The position numbers were made by a program, and so were the translations under genes. Below, piece by piece: positions 16,061 to 25,556 of a stretch of DNA of 64,000 bases. The notes under the pieces were generated by a model. That model saw only the letters and a program-made list of their open reading frames with translations. It searched no databases and was not told where the DNA came from. Position 1 is the first letter of the stretch, and each line of letters begins with the position of its first letter. This DNA comes from Chryseobacterium aurantiacum. Lineage in GTDB: Bacteria > Bacteroidota > Bacteroidia > Flavobacteriales > Weeksellaceae. The stretch lies in contig NZ_PXUE01000001.1 of assembly GCF_003020585.1 (NCBI RefSeq), forward strand, positions 1,398,564 through 1,462,563. The letters are read 5' to 3'.

Positions 16061-16672
16061 TTATTTCTTGGTTTTAGAAACCTGCTCTATCAATGTATAT
16101 TTAATTGAAGATGCATCTGCCGGTGGATTGGCAATTTTTTCCGTTTTTACTTTCAAAACATATTCATATCCTGGCTCATAAGTAAATCCTTCAATATTGC
16201 TGTAGAAGTTACTCCAGCTTTCAGAAGCGTTTTCTTTTACCTGCATACATTTCATACGCCCGGCTCCTGCAGAACAATCTACAGTTTGTGATCCTATAAT
16301 AAGTGTTTTTTCATTGGCTGCAGCTTCTTTTTTAGTTTTGGAAACCTGCTTTACCAAAGTGTATTTGATGGAAGAACCATCAGCTGGTGGATTTGCTATT
16401 TTTTCTGTTTTTACCTTCAAAACATATTCATATCCGGGTTCATAGGTAAATCCATCGATATTCGTGTAGAAATTAGTCCAGTTTTCTGATGCCTTTTCCT
16501 TTACCTGCAGACATTTCATAGGAGCTACTCCTGTACAATCTGCAGTTTGTGGTCCTACGATGAAAGTTTTTTCATCAGCTGAGGATGCTCCTGCGGTAGT
16601 TGTACATTGTGTCATTGCGAATAATGCTAATGCGGGTGCTGCCCCTTTTAGAATTGTTGCTATACTTTTCAT
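16061..16672 (-). CDS. Lipoprotein with two tandem DUF4377 domains
   Basis: A 203-residue lipoprotein: signal peptide with lipobox ALFAMTQC (Cys 23), then two consecutive copies of one domain (about residues 35-115 and 122-203). Each has a Cys pair (DC..MKC), W..FY, GFTYEPGYEYVLKV and a PPAD.SSIKYTL end. They are so alike, including at DNA level, that a recent tandem duplication is likely. I recognise the domain as DUF4377, often found beside META/HslJ-type heat-shock domains, with no known function. The frame continues 31 codons upstream, but ATG 16672 directly precedes a standard signal peptide. The protein should sit on the periplasmic or outer face. Confidence 0.8.
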   Translation of the reverse strand: MKSIATILKGAAPALALFAMTQCTTTAGASSADEKTFIVGPQTADCTGVAPMKCLQVKEKASENWTNFYTNIDGFTYEPGYEYVLKVKTEKIANPPADGSSIKYTLVKQVSKTKKEAAANEKTLIIGSQTVDCSAGAGRMKCMQVKENASESWSNFYSNIEGFTYEPGYEYVLKVKTEKIANPPADASSIKYTLIEQVSKTKK

Positions 16673-16820
16673 AAACTTGATTTTAAACCTTACTTGGCAA
16701 TTACCATGCCGAACTTTTTCGGGAATTGTCGCAGTTCTTCTATTGTTTTTTAGTTTTTTAATCATTTAATTTGAGGTTCTTAATGATCATAACCAAAGAA
16801 CATAATACGTAAATATAAAT

Positions 16821-18842
16821 ATGGATAATCAAATTCAAGTTGAAAACTACAGGATACAGAAGCCTGAAATGTGGGCGGGGAATATTGGGGACCAGGAGAT
16901 TATGGACCGCATCAAAGATTCCGAATTTGCCAGAAAACAAACTGATGAAGGCCGCGATTACTGTTACTTTTTAGACAAAAAATATTACACAAGCAATAAC
17001 GAAAATAGTGAGTATGCCTGCATGGCCTATACCTTAAACGAGCCTGGAAACTTAGAAAGAGCCTCTGTTTCTGATGTTATTGTGGAAGAAAATGAGATAT
17101 ATCAGCTTCATAGGATTAGTGTTTTGAGAGACGGAGTCCTGATAGATAAGATTCCGGATACTAAAATTAAGGTTCTCGACAGCGAAAATCAAAGTAGTGG
17201 AGGAGTTCTGAGCAGTAATAAAAAGATTAATATTACCATCAAAGATCTTAGATTGTATGATGTACTGGTGCTGGAGGACTCAAGAGTTAAGCCTTTTACA
17301 GATCGTGATTTCCTGAGAAAGGAATTTTCAAAATATGTTTGGGTTAGCCCGGATAATTACTGGGCATACGGGAGCTTTAAGTTTACATTTATTAATGAAC
17401 GTGAGCAGACCATTGCCTATAAAAAAACGTTTTTCAGAGATGAACAAGGAAATGTGCTGGAACCGGAAATTAATCAATTAAAGAAAGGTGAACGCTTCGT
17501 TATTGAAGAGCAGAATTACATCAATCCCGTAGATGCCGGCCGTGAAATTTTTCCTTATATAGACTTTGCAACAGACAATAACTGGAAGGATCTTTCCAAT
17601 TATATAGTTCCTTTTTATGAAGAAATTTTCAATAAATCTTCCCTAAAGGATTTTGCTCCCAATTTAGTGGAAAAACTGGATGAGATTCATGATCTGGATG
17701 AAAAACTTCGGTTTGCTATAGAGTATGTTCAGAATCATATCTATTATATCTTCAATGCAGATGAAATGAATGGCCATAAGCCTCAGGAACCTGCCATAAC
17801 CTATGAAAACAAGCAGGGAGACTGTAAGGCAAAATGTGTTTTGCTAAAGGTTATCCTTAATTATATAGGAGTGGATGCTTCTGTTGTACTGGTGAATTTC
17901 AATACAGATTACTATATTAAATATTACCTACCCTCATTGCTGAACTTCAATCATGTGGTGGTAAAGGTAAACTACAAAGGTGAGGAATATTTTATTGATG
18001 CTACTATCAGAGATGAATTCGGATTGATTGAGAACAGAGGGTTTATCTATTTTATGCATTATCTTGAAGTGAAAAGAGATCAGGAACTTCAGGTAAGAAA
18101 ACCATTTAGGTTTCCCTATTTCTGCCTTAATGAAAAAATAGACTTCAATGTGCAGGGATCAACAGGAAAACTGAATCTGGAGACTACTTATAAAGGGAAT
18201 CGTGCCAATGCGATGAGGAGATATTTTAAAATTACTAATAAAAGGGAAATCATAGACAGCTGGAACAATTTTCTTTTTTATGGTCTTAATTATTCTAATG
18301 ACAGAAACGGAACCGATATAAGAAATATCTTTAAGGACGCTGCTATAGACGTAGTTGGTGATGATAAAAAGTTAAATGAAATAAAGATTCAATACTCTGC
18401 TACCGTAGAAAATCCTTACTATATGGATCCGCAAAATAATCGTTTTCTGATGTACTTCGATAGAAGTGTAGTAAAAGCCAGTGCAAGGGATTTTATGCAT
18501 AAAGATTTACCGTTCTGGCATAACTTTGACAGAGAGAAGTATGAGATTAACCTGTATACCGATCAAAAAATTGATACAGAAGAAAAATATACAGTTCAGG
18601 AAAGCACCATAAATAATCCTTATTTTGATTATAAAAGCAGGAAGAAAGTAAGTAAAAACGGAGCTACAGTTACTATTGAGTGTGATCCATTGGTTAATAT
18701 TGAAATTCCCCAAAGTGAATTTGAAAAGTTCCGAAATGACCATCATACGGTAGCTGACAGTAATTTTGGACTGGGAGTTGATATCATAGAACCTGGATTG
18801 ATGAACAGACTTAAGTTCAGCTTTAAAAAGAGATTTAAATAA
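16821..18842 (+). CDS. DUF3857/transglutaminase-like domain protein
   Basis: A 673-residue protein with a beta-rich N-terminal DUF3857-type region (about 60-260). A transglutaminase-like core (about 290-410) has the papain-like triad: Cys in GDCKAKCVLL, His in FNHVVVKV and Asp in YFIDAT. A further beta region forms the C terminus. Unlike most relatives in Bacteroidota it has no signal peptide, so it appears cytoplasmic. The triad is intact, so hydrolase or cross-linking activity is possible, but no substrate is known. Downstream lies a long hairpin, then a separate gene set. Confidence 0.8.
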   Translation: MDNQIQVENYRIQKPEMWAGNIGDQEIMDRIKDSEFARKQTDEGRDYCYFLDKKYYTSNNENSEYACMAYTLNEPGNLERASVSDVIVEENEIYQLHRISVLRDGVLIDKIPDTKIKVLDSENQSSGGVLSSNKKINITIKDLRLYDVLVLEDSRVKPFTDRDFLRKEFSKYVWVSPDNYWAYGSFKFTFINEREQTIAYKKTFFRDEQGNVLEPEINQLKKGERFVIEEQNYINPVDAGREIFPYIDFATDNNWKDLSNYIVPFYEEIFNKSSLKDFAPNLVEKLDEIHDLDEKLRFAIEYVQNHIYYIFNADEMNGHKPQEPAITYENKQGDCKAKCVLLKVILNYIGVDASVVLVNFNTDYYIKYYLPSLLNFNHVVVKVNYKGEEYFIDATIRDEFGLIENRGFIYFMHYLEVKRDQELQVRKPFRFPYFCLNEKIDFNVQGSTGKLNLETTYKGNRANAMRRYFKITNKREIIDSWNNFLFYGLNYSNDRNGTDIRNIFKDAAIDVVGDDKKLNEIKIQYSATVENPYYMDPQNNRFLMYFDRSVVKASARDFMHKDLPFWHNFDREKYEINLYTDQKIDTEEKYTVQESTINNPYFDYKSRKKVSKNGATVTIECDPLVNIEIPQSEFEKFRNDHHTVADSNFGLGVDIIEPGLMNRLKFSFKKRFK

Positions 18843-18865
18843 AACATTAATTTAATGATTAAAGA

Positions 18866-18904
18866 GGTTTCGTTATGGGCTGCTTTGCAGCCTATAACGA
18901 AACC
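18866..18904. other. Long stable intergenic hairpin without T tail
   Basis: GGTTTCGTTATGGGCTGC pairs with GCAGCCTATAACGAAACC around TTT, a stem of about 17 pairs with two weak positions. It lies 23 bases after the transglutaminase-like gene and 27 before the next start. No poly-T follows (ATTATATTGC), so it may act as a processing or stability element rather than a classic terminator. Confidence 0.55.
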
Positions 18905-18931
18905 ATTATATTGCTATTAAGAAAATAACAG

Positions 18932-19741
18932 ATGAGAAAATTATTCGTACTGACTTCTACTTTTTTTATAACCATTATTTCAGCTCAAAAGGCCGATAAT
19001 GCCTTACAGGGATATTTTGAAGAGAAGGGAAATGAAACCTTTTATAAGGGATTCAATTTTGATGGAAACGGAAAGGTAATTGGCGGAATGATTAGCAGCT
19101 ATTACTTTACCAGAAATGACAGCTTGGTGATAATTCCTGATAAAAGTGTTTTTATTTTTAAAATTAAAAAAGATAAGCTTATTGGGATTTCTGACTGGGT
19201 TAAAAATGGAGTATGGGCTCGTAAAAAAGACAGTACAGAGGTTAATAACAGAATAAATTCCGAAGAGTCTCAGAAAAGAGCAGCTTTATTGGCTGCATAT
19301 TATGATAAAACGAAAGATATGTCTGGGCTGGATGCCTTGTTTTCCAATGATTTTACCACAATTAGTGAAAGTTTTTGTAATCAAGGTTTGGCTAAGGCTT
19401 GCCTCAATACCTTTGGATTAAAAATGATGGAATATACTCCAGGTTTTTTAGGAGATCATGAAAAACTTAAGGCTCAAAAAATTAAGCCTCACCCGGAATT
19501 GATCGAACTTTCCAAAAAAATAATAAGCCTTGGTGAAACAGAAGGATATAATATTTTGGGAGCTTATTATCATCTTTTGGGGCTTCAGGATAAGGCTTTT
19601 GAAACCTGGAGAGAAGGTGAAAAAAATGGAGATCCTGCCTCAATGCTTTCCATGGGACTTATTGATCTTGGAGAAAATATGGATAAACAAACTGAAAGCT
19701 CGGATCATAAGAAAATAAACAAAAAGAAAAATAAGAAATAA
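18932..19741 (+). CDS. Secreted protein with TPR/Sel1-like C terminus
   Basis: 269 residues, signal peptide (MRKLFVLTSTFFITIISAQ, cleavage near residue 19). A beta-rich segment of about 60 residues follows. The helical C-terminal part (about 115-255) has GLAKACLNTFGLKMME, NILGAYYHLLGLQDKAFETW and NGDPASMLSMGLI, spaced like Sel1/TPR repeats. It ends with a Lys-rich tail. Its TAA shares its last base with the ATG of the next gene, so the two are co-translated. Function unknown. Repeat proteins of this type usually bind other proteins in the periplasm. Confidence 0.65.
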   Translation: MRKLFVLTSTFFITIISAQKADNALQGYFEEKGNETFYKGFNFDGNGKVIGGMISSYYFTRNDSLVIIPDKSVFIFKIKKDKLIGISDWVKNGVWARKKDSTEVNNRINSEESQKRAALLAAYYDKTKDMSGLDALFSNDFTTISESFCNQGLAKACLNTFGLKMMEYTPGFLGDHEKLKAQKIKPHPELIELSKKIISLGETEGYNILGAYYHLLGLQDKAFETWREGEKNGDPASMLSMGLIDLGENMDKQTESSDHKKINKKKNKK

Positions 19742-20199
19742 TGATAAGAATGATACTGGCCTCAGCCTTTGTTTTTGTTTTTTCCTCTCTTGTGAATGCA
19801 CAGAAATTAAAGAGAGAAGATGTCCTGGGATTCTGGAAATTGAAAGAAGCAGGCTTTTATGAGGGTAAAACGAAAGTTAAAAAGGATTTTGATAACTGCC
19901 GTTTGATGAGGAACTATGCTCTCAGGGAGGATGGTTTTGCTGTTTATAATTATGTAGGAGGAAGTGTAGGCGACTGTACACCCTCTGAGCCGAGATTATC
20001 TTTTTGGAGAATTGTAGATAACAGAATTCAGTTTTTTGTGGATGATAAAAATATTCTTGAGGAAGTGGTTGTAACTTTTAACAATGATAAGACAATGCTT
20101 TTCTCTAGCTATATTCCCGTTTTGGCGAAGAACAGCGATGCAAAAGTAGAAGCGATATTGAATACCGTTCATTACAGTATTCTCGAAAAACTATATTAA
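19741..20199 (+). CDS. Secreted lipocalin-like small protein
   Basis: 152 residues with a signal peptide ending SLVNAQ (about residue 20). The mature part begins with the DVLGFWKLKEAGFYEG pattern, which resembles lipocalin-like ligand-binding barrels (first strand with G-x-W). Two cysteines (DNCRLM and GDCTPS) could form a disulphide. It is coupled to the preceding gene by a one-base overlap. No specific ligand can be inferred. Confidence 0.6.
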   Translation: MIRMILASAFVFVFSSLVNAQKLKREDVLGFWKLKEAGFYEGKTKVKKDFDNCRLMRNYALREDGFAVYNYVGGSVGDCTPSEPRLSFWRIVDNRIQFFVDDKNILEEVVVTFNNDKTMLFSSYIPVLAKNSDAKVEAILNTVHYSILEKLY

Positions 20200-20222
20200 T
20201 TATAAATATTAAGTTTTAACCT

Positions 20223-20675
20223 ATGAATTTTGTTACAGTAATCTATATCATCAATGTGTTGTTGTATACCATTTATTTCTTTGGAAAGAGTGGGAGTGAA
20301 GTAGATATGTCTGGTGTAGATTACACGATCTCTGGAATCATGTCACTTCTTTTAATTCTTGCGGGATATGTGAATGCAAAGAAAAAAATGACGTACAGGT
20401 CTGTCCTATGGGTGTTCTTTGTAAATGTTTTATTGTTTATAATGTCTGGATTGTTTGATCAGTTTGGAAATGATTTTAATCTTTTTTCAACAGCAGGTGG
20501 TAATAGTTTTATGTTTACTCTGGCACTGATTGCCTATAATGCATTTGCATTTCCTTTAATTGTAGTGCTGGAAGGGAGTGGCTTTTCCTTAGTTGTACCA
20601 TTGCTGTTATCCTTTATCCTTCCGTCTTTAGGATATTTAATAGGAGTGAAAATGCACTCTCAAAATAGAAGCTAG
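20223..20675 (+). CDS. Four-helix membrane protein, unknown
   Basis: 150 residues with four or five predicted membrane spans (about 3-20, 32-52, 60-78, 90-115, 120-142) and few charges. It begins 23 bases after the lipocalin-like gene in the same direction, so it is likely the last gene of that three-gene unit. No motif or family recognised. Confidence 0.6.
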   Translation: MNFVTVIYIINVLLYTIYFFGKSGSEVDMSGVDYTISGIMSLLLILAGYVNAKKKMTYRSVLWVFFVNVLLFIMSGLFDQFGNDFNLFSTAGGNSFMFTLALIAYNAFAFPLIVVLEGSGFSLVVPLLLSFILPSLGYLIGVKMHSQNRS

Positions 20676-20783
20676 AACTTAGAAGCTCCTGTTTTTTTAT
20701 GTATGGATGTTTTAACGGCATAGGATTCATTGGCAATAAAGTTTTCCTTTTTGCAATCCTGTAAGTTGTTGAAAAATTTAAGT

Positions 20784-21116
20784 TTAATGAGGCTGGCTAC
20801 CAGTCTTCGTAATAAATTTCTGTTTCCCGATTAAAAGCTCAAAAAATAGCTTGAAATCTGAGATTAAAGACCATATGGGATACTTGAAGGTGGCAGGTTT
20901 GTTTTTTTCAATAACCGCATGACTAAACCATGCAAATCCGTACCCTACAATCGGGATGTACCACAGAAACCTTTCCTTTCCGGAGCTGATAACATAGCCT
21001 ATAACAAAAAATATGAGCAGGGTTCCGATAAAGTGAAAAATTCGGGTTCCTGTTTTACTGTGCTCAGTAAGATAAAACTGATAAAATTCTCTGTATGTTT
21101 TGATTCTTTCAGTCAT
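20784..21116 (-). CDS. DUF962/Mpo1-like membrane protein
   Basis: 110 residues with two central hydrophobic helices. It carries the family signatures H-x3-GTRIFHFIGT (residues about 19-32), GYGFAWFSHAVIEKNKPATF (about 58-77) and YPIWSLISDF. The conserved histidines are those that bind iron in the yeast relative Mpo1, a dioxygenase that shortens 2-hydroxy fatty acids. Bacterial members are assumed to do related chemistry on membrane lipids. It stands alone between two terminators. Confidence 0.85.
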   Translation of the reverse strand: MTERIKTYREFYQFYLTEHSKTGTRIFHFIGTLLIFFVIGYVISSGKERFLWYIPIVGYGFAWFSHAVIEKNKPATFKYPIWSLISDFKLFFELLIGKQKFITKTGSQPH

Positions 21117-21191
21117 GATGGTCTAGTTTATTGATTCTATTGAAGTTAAAGCAATAATTCTGCCGATTTTTACGAAAGGATAAAAAAGCAA

Positions 21192-21251
21192 AAAGGCAAA
21201 ATAGCCAATCGGTTTCTCCATCGGATTTAACCTCTTTGCTATTTTGCCTTT
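21192..21251 (-). terminator. Long-loop terminator of the amino-acid permease gene
   Basis: AAAGGCAAAATAGC (21192-21205) is the exact complement of GCTATTTTGCCTTT (21238-21251), a 14-bp stem with a 32-base loop. On the minus strand it is followed by TTGCTTTTTTATCC and lies 24 bases after the permease stop. The loop is unusually long for a terminator. Confidence 0.7.
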
Positions 21252-21274
21252 CCGCAATTATATTTGCTACTTAT

Positions 21275-22957
21275 TTAGCTGTTTTTTAATTCTTTTCCCA
21301 ATTTACTGTTTTTGTATCCGTAACAGAAGTAAATTACCATACCGATCAGGAACCACATTCCGAACCAGAACCAATTCTCGTGACTCATTCCTGTAAGAAG
21401 ATACAGACATGAACTTAATCCAATCAATGGAATTAATGATAAGTTCTTAATGAAAGTTACAACGCATAAGATCAGATTGATGATAATGAAGAAGAAAATA
21501 GAAGCTCTGAATTCTCCTTCTTTAGGATCTCCCCAGTTCATAAGAGTCTGGAAAAATTCCGGTTGCCAATAATAAAAAGCAATTAGCCCCCCAATAAAAA
21601 TAACAGGAAAAATAATTTTACCATTTACATAAGGAAGGTGGAATCTGCCTTTAATTTTTTCCTTGGCAGGAAGAAGAAGTACCCCGGCGCACACCAATAC
21701 AAATGCGAAAATAGTTCCGATACTTGTAAAATCAAGGATAAAAGTTTTATCTGTAAACAGGATAGGAATACCTACCACAATCCCTGTAACAATAGTCGCA
21801 TACGATGGTGTTTTATATTTTGGGTGTACTTTCTGAAATCTCTGAGGCATCAGCCCGTCACGGCTCATTGCATACCAGATTCTTGGCTGTCCCATCTGGA
21901 AAACCAATAATACGGTGGTAATGGCCACAATTGCAACAAAGGAAACTACAAGCTCCATCCAGGCTACATTAGCATTCGTTTTTTCAAATATGAACGAAAG
22001 CGGGTCTCCCACGCCGTCAAATTTCTTATAATCTACCATTCCTGTTAATACCAATGTCAGAGCAATATAGATCACTGTACACAATACAAGAGAGATGATC
22101 ATTCCTTTGGGCAGGGTCTTCTGTGGATCTTTGGTCTCCTCAGAAAGTACACTTAAAGCATCAAATCCTATATAAGCGAAGAATACTCCGGACACAGCAC
22201 TCATTACACCTGCAAAACCATTTGGCATGAATGAGGGTGTTCCTGTTGTAGGACTTATTGGTGTCCAGTTTTCAGTGTTGATGTAAGCAAAACCAACCAA
22301 AATAACCAATAAAATTACTCCTAATTTTAAGATAACCAGAGAGTTATTGAAGTTTTTGCTTTCTTTTACTCCTACAAAGCAAAGCCACGTAATCAAACCA
22401 TTGATCACCAATGCCGGAATATCTACAATGAATTTCAAACTTCCGATTAACGGAGCTGTATTCCATGCACTTAGCAGTTCTTTGTTTTCGGAACCATATT
22501 GAAAAGCTTTTCTTGCCTCAGTATAGCTGCAGGTCAGATAATCGGGAATATGCATTCCAAGACGGCCTAAAAAACTAGTGAAATAATCCGACCAGGAAAA
22601 GGCTACGTATATATTCCCGAAAGAATATTCCATAATCAGAGCCCAACCGATTACCCAGGCGATAAGCTCCCCAAAACTGGCATAGGCATATGTGTAGGCA
22701 GAACCTGCAGTAGGAATTCTGCTGGCAAATTCTGCATAGCATAAAGCGGTGAACCCACAGGCAAAACCACAAATCAAATATAGAAGGATAACACCGGGAC
22801 CACCTCTAAAAACGGCTTCTCCCAAACTACTGAAACTTCCAGCTCCTATAATCGCCGCAATACCAAAAAATACAATGTCCCATACACCTAAAACTCTTAA
22901 AAGCCCTGTCGATGTGTCTGTATCCGAATAGATTTTTCTTCTAAAAAGTTGACTCAT
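21275..22957 (-). CDS. APC-family amino-acid permease (cationic amino-acid transporter type)
   Basis: A 560-residue inner-membrane transporter with about 13-14 spans. The first helix carries the substrate-binding GIAAIIGAGSFSSLGEAV (APC G-rich motif, residues about 33-50). GFDALSVLSEETKDPQKTLP (about 260-280) and GLMPQRFQKVHPKYKTP are CAT/YfnA-type signatures. The long segment between spans 3 and 5 carries two cysteines. It likely imports amino acids in symport with protons, substrate not predictable. Monocistronic, ended by the long-loop hairpin. Confidence 0.92.
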   Translation of the reverse strand: MSQLFRRKIYSDTDTSTGLLRVLGVWDIVFFGIAAIIGAGSFSSLGEAVFRGGPGVILLYLICGFACGFTALCYAEFASRIPTAGSAYTYAYASFGELIAWVIGWALIMEYSFGNIYVAFSWSDYFTSFLGRLGMHIPDYLTCSYTEARKAFQYGSENKELLSAWNTAPLIGSLKFIVDIPALVINGLITWLCFVGVKESKNFNNSLVILKLGVILLVILVGFAYINTENWTPISPTTGTPSFMPNGFAGVMSAVSGVFFAYIGFDALSVLSEETKDPQKTLPKGMIISLVLCTVIYIALTLVLTGMVDYKKFDGVGDPLSFIFEKTNANVAWMELVVSFVAIVAITTVLLVFQMGQPRIWYAMSRDGLMPQRFQKVHPKYKTPSYATIVTGIVVGIPILFTDKTFILDFTSIGTIFAFVLVCAGVLLLPAKEKIKGRFHLPYVNGKIIFPVIFIGGLIAFYYWQPEFFQTLMNWGDPKEGEFRASIFFFIIINLILCVVTFIKNLSLIPLIGLSSCLYLLTGMSHENWFWFGMWFLIGMVIYFCYGYKNSKLGKELKNS

Positions 22958-23060
22958 TCAATAACTATATTTGATTTGAAAAAAACAAATGTAATGATTT
23001 TTTATTTTGATGTTAACAGTCGTTAAGAACATTTAGGTAAAAATACTTAACGAAAAGCCT

Positions 23061-25301
23061 TTAGTCTTCATAAACAGGTATTTCCACATAGCTGTCATTA
23101 TACCATTTTACTTCCAAAGGTTCTCCGGAATCTTGTATGGTTTCTTCACTTACATCTTTGCCCGTCCCATAATTGATCTGCCATGCCGAATTTTTGTTGA
23201 CACCCACCAATAAAAGGAGTTTGCTTCCCTTTTTGATCTTCTTACTCATAAATATCGATTGCTTGATTGGAATCTGCTCAATTTTATTAGGTTCAAGAAG
23301 TTGGCGTACTTCATTATTTTTAGAATAGCTGGCCCTTACCAAATGGTTGGATAATAAAAAAGACTTTCCATCTGGTTGAATTTCATATAAGGAAGTGTCT
23401 GTGTCAAAATCCCTTTTATTAATGGAAACATTGAAGTATCCCGCAAGATTTCCACTAAAAATAATATCCTTATCCAATACTTCACTCTCAAAATAGACCA
23501 GATTGGTTGTTTTAATACTGTCTTTTTTACTGATGACATAATAAGAATCTTTAGAGCTTCGGTCTTTGAAGTCAACAATTTGCTTGGTAAAACTTACATG
23601 AGATGGTTTTTTGAATACCGAAGGATTGCTTTTGTGATCCTGAAGATAAAATTTAAGATTAGACGTATGCATTTTGTCTAGAACAGGAACATGTTTCCAT
23701 GTATTGGTATTCATTACCTGAAAATTGATTTTATCTTTTAAAATTTCAGGTTTTTTACCATTTTTAAGAATATAATCAAACCATGAAAAAGCAAGATCAT
23801 CAATGCTTATTCTGGCAACCTTATCAATGGGGCTGTTATTTACATAGGTGAATCCAAAGCTTTGTGCCCCGCCATGATTATAGGGGCCAATGACCATATA
23901 GTGCTCAGCATTTTTATTGTATTTATGATGCTCCTTAAAGTAATATAATGCACCTATCTGGTCATCATCATAATATCCCGTTGTCGTTAAGATCGGGATG
24001 TTTATTTTAGCAAATTCCTCTTTATAAGGAACCATTTTTTGCCAATATTGATCATATCCGGGATGATCCAGCCATCTTTGGAATATCTTGCTGGGCTTAC
24101 CACTGATGGTATCTAATGACCTGAATGATTTTCCACTTTTATACCATTTTGTATTAATAGAATCCCACTTTGGAAAATCACTAAAGTCAGCTTCATCCGT
24201 ATATTTATTATTGGTAACATATTGAATCCATCTTAGCATATAGCTCATAAAGACATTGTTCTGAGCAGGATAATCAATCCCGATTCCCACTGCAACCTGT
24301 GGCACAATTGTTTTTAGTGCAGGATGAAGATTTTTTACAGCAGCCCATTGGCTGAATCCCAGATAGCTGCCACCAATCATTCCTACCTTTCCATTGCTCC
24401 ATGGCTGTTTGCTTACCCAATCTATCACTTCATAGATATCCTGAGATTCATGCTCAAACGGATTGTTCTCATCATTACTGTTTCTTTTGCCACGGGTGTT
24501 CACTACTGCTCCTACATAATTATAGATTGCTGCTCTTTTTCCGAAAAAACTATCATTAGCTCCGGCATAAATATTATTGGTAAGAATAACCGGAAGAGGA
24601 GATTTGTTTTCCTTTTTTCTAATAACGGTTATCGTTAAGGTATTTCCGTTTTTTGTCTTGAAATCTTTGTTTTCAATAATAAACCTTTCTTTATCTTTTA
24701 CTCTAAGCAGGTTTATAATCGTTGGTTTAATGCTGGCAAACGTTTTATAGTTGAGATAGCTTTTACATAAAGCAAGGGCAGAACCATAATCTATACTCTC
24801 TTTTCCTTTTTGTTTGTCAAGTGCCTTTTTGAAAAGTTTTCTGTAATTGACAACATCTCCGTTAAGTGACAAGTCGATTCTGGGAATCTGTTTTTCATTA
24901 AGACTTGCATACTTTTCATTAAATGCAGTTTGAATAGCATTAGGAAAAGAGGTTTTAGTCTCTGCTTCATATAATTTAGCCATGCTGTATACTTCATATT
25001 CTATAAATTTATAACCAGCCATATTATGATCTGCAAATTCATTACGGAATTGGGCGAGGGTTATTGCTGATGCTTTATAGTCTTTCGCAATAATTTGTAG
25101 CCGGAAAAGATTGTCTAAAAAATCTACGTTATTTTCAGGCCTGTACTTTTGGGACTGAAGTTGAGAGATCACCTGTAATGCAAGACCGGGCATTTGCTGT
25201 TCCATGATAGTAGAGTCTGTTACAGCTGTTTGGGGAAAGTTTAATTTTTGTGCCTGCATCAGGTTTACAAAAATTAATGCTAAAAGTATCTTAAATTTCA
25301 T
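23061..25301 (-). CDS. Secreted S15/CocE-type alpha/beta hydrolase (X-Pro dipeptidyl-peptidase family)
   Basis: 746 residues with a signal peptide ending LMQAQ (about residue 18). A helical region of about 200 residues precedes the alpha/beta-hydrolase core. The nucleophile is S312 in GMIGGSYLGFSQW. The Asp lies in TTGYYDDDQIG and the His in GPYNHGG. A C-terminal jelly-roll domain (about 540-746) completes the CocE/PepX layout. Such enzymes cleave X-Pro dipeptides or esters such as glutaryl-7-ACA. The substrate here is unknown. Secretion and size suggest nutrient peptide breakdown in the periplasm or outside the cell. Confidence 0.88.
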   Translation of the reverse strand: MKFKILLALIFVNLMQAQKLNFPQTAVTDSTIMEQQMPGLALQVISQLQSQKYRPENNVDFLDNLFRLQIIAKDYKASAITLAQFRNEFADHNMAGYKFIEYEVYSMAKLYEAETKTSFPNAIQTAFNEKYASLNEKQIPRIDLSLNGDVVNYRKLFKKALDKQKGKESIDYGSALALCKSYLNYKTFASIKPTIINLLRVKDKERFIIENKDFKTKNGNTLTITVIRKKENKSPLPVILTNNIYAGANDSFFGKRAAIYNYVGAVVNTRGKRNSNDENNPFEHESQDIYEVIDWVSKQPWSNGKVGMIGGSYLGFSQWAAVKNLHPALKTIVPQVAVGIGIDYPAQNNVFMSYMLRWIQYVTNNKYTDEADFSDFPKWDSINTKWYKSGKSFRSLDTISGKPSKIFQRWLDHPGYDQYWQKMVPYKEEFAKINIPILTTTGYYDDDQIGALYYFKEHHKYNKNAEHYMVIGPYNHGGAQSFGFTYVNNSPIDKVARISIDDLAFSWFDYILKNGKKPEILKDKINFQVMNTNTWKHVPVLDKMHTSNLKFYLQDHKSNPSVFKKPSHVSFTKQIVDFKDRSSKDSYYVISKKDSIKTTNLVYFESEVLDKDIIFSGNLAGYFNVSINKRDFDTDTSLYEIQPDGKSFLLSNHLVRASYSKNNEVRQLLEPNKIEQIPIKQSIFMSKKIKKGSKLLLLVGVNKNSAWQINYGTGKDVSEETIQDSGEPLEVKWYNDSYVEIPVYED

Positions 25302-25556
25302 ATTACAGTATGTTTATGGTATGTTTTTAGCTGCTGTTGAAAAAGTATCAGGTCAAAATATATTTTTGATAGCTGTTTACTAAAATTGTTTACATTTTAT
25401 CAGACGAAATTAATAAAATTTATCAAACAATAGTGAAATGTTTTTATTATTGTTAAATATTTATCTTAGGGTATTAAATCTGTTAAAACTTGCTTAAACA
25501 ATAAGTTTTTAATATTTTCGTTAACTTATTTAGACTAATTTTCTTATACGAGAAGA

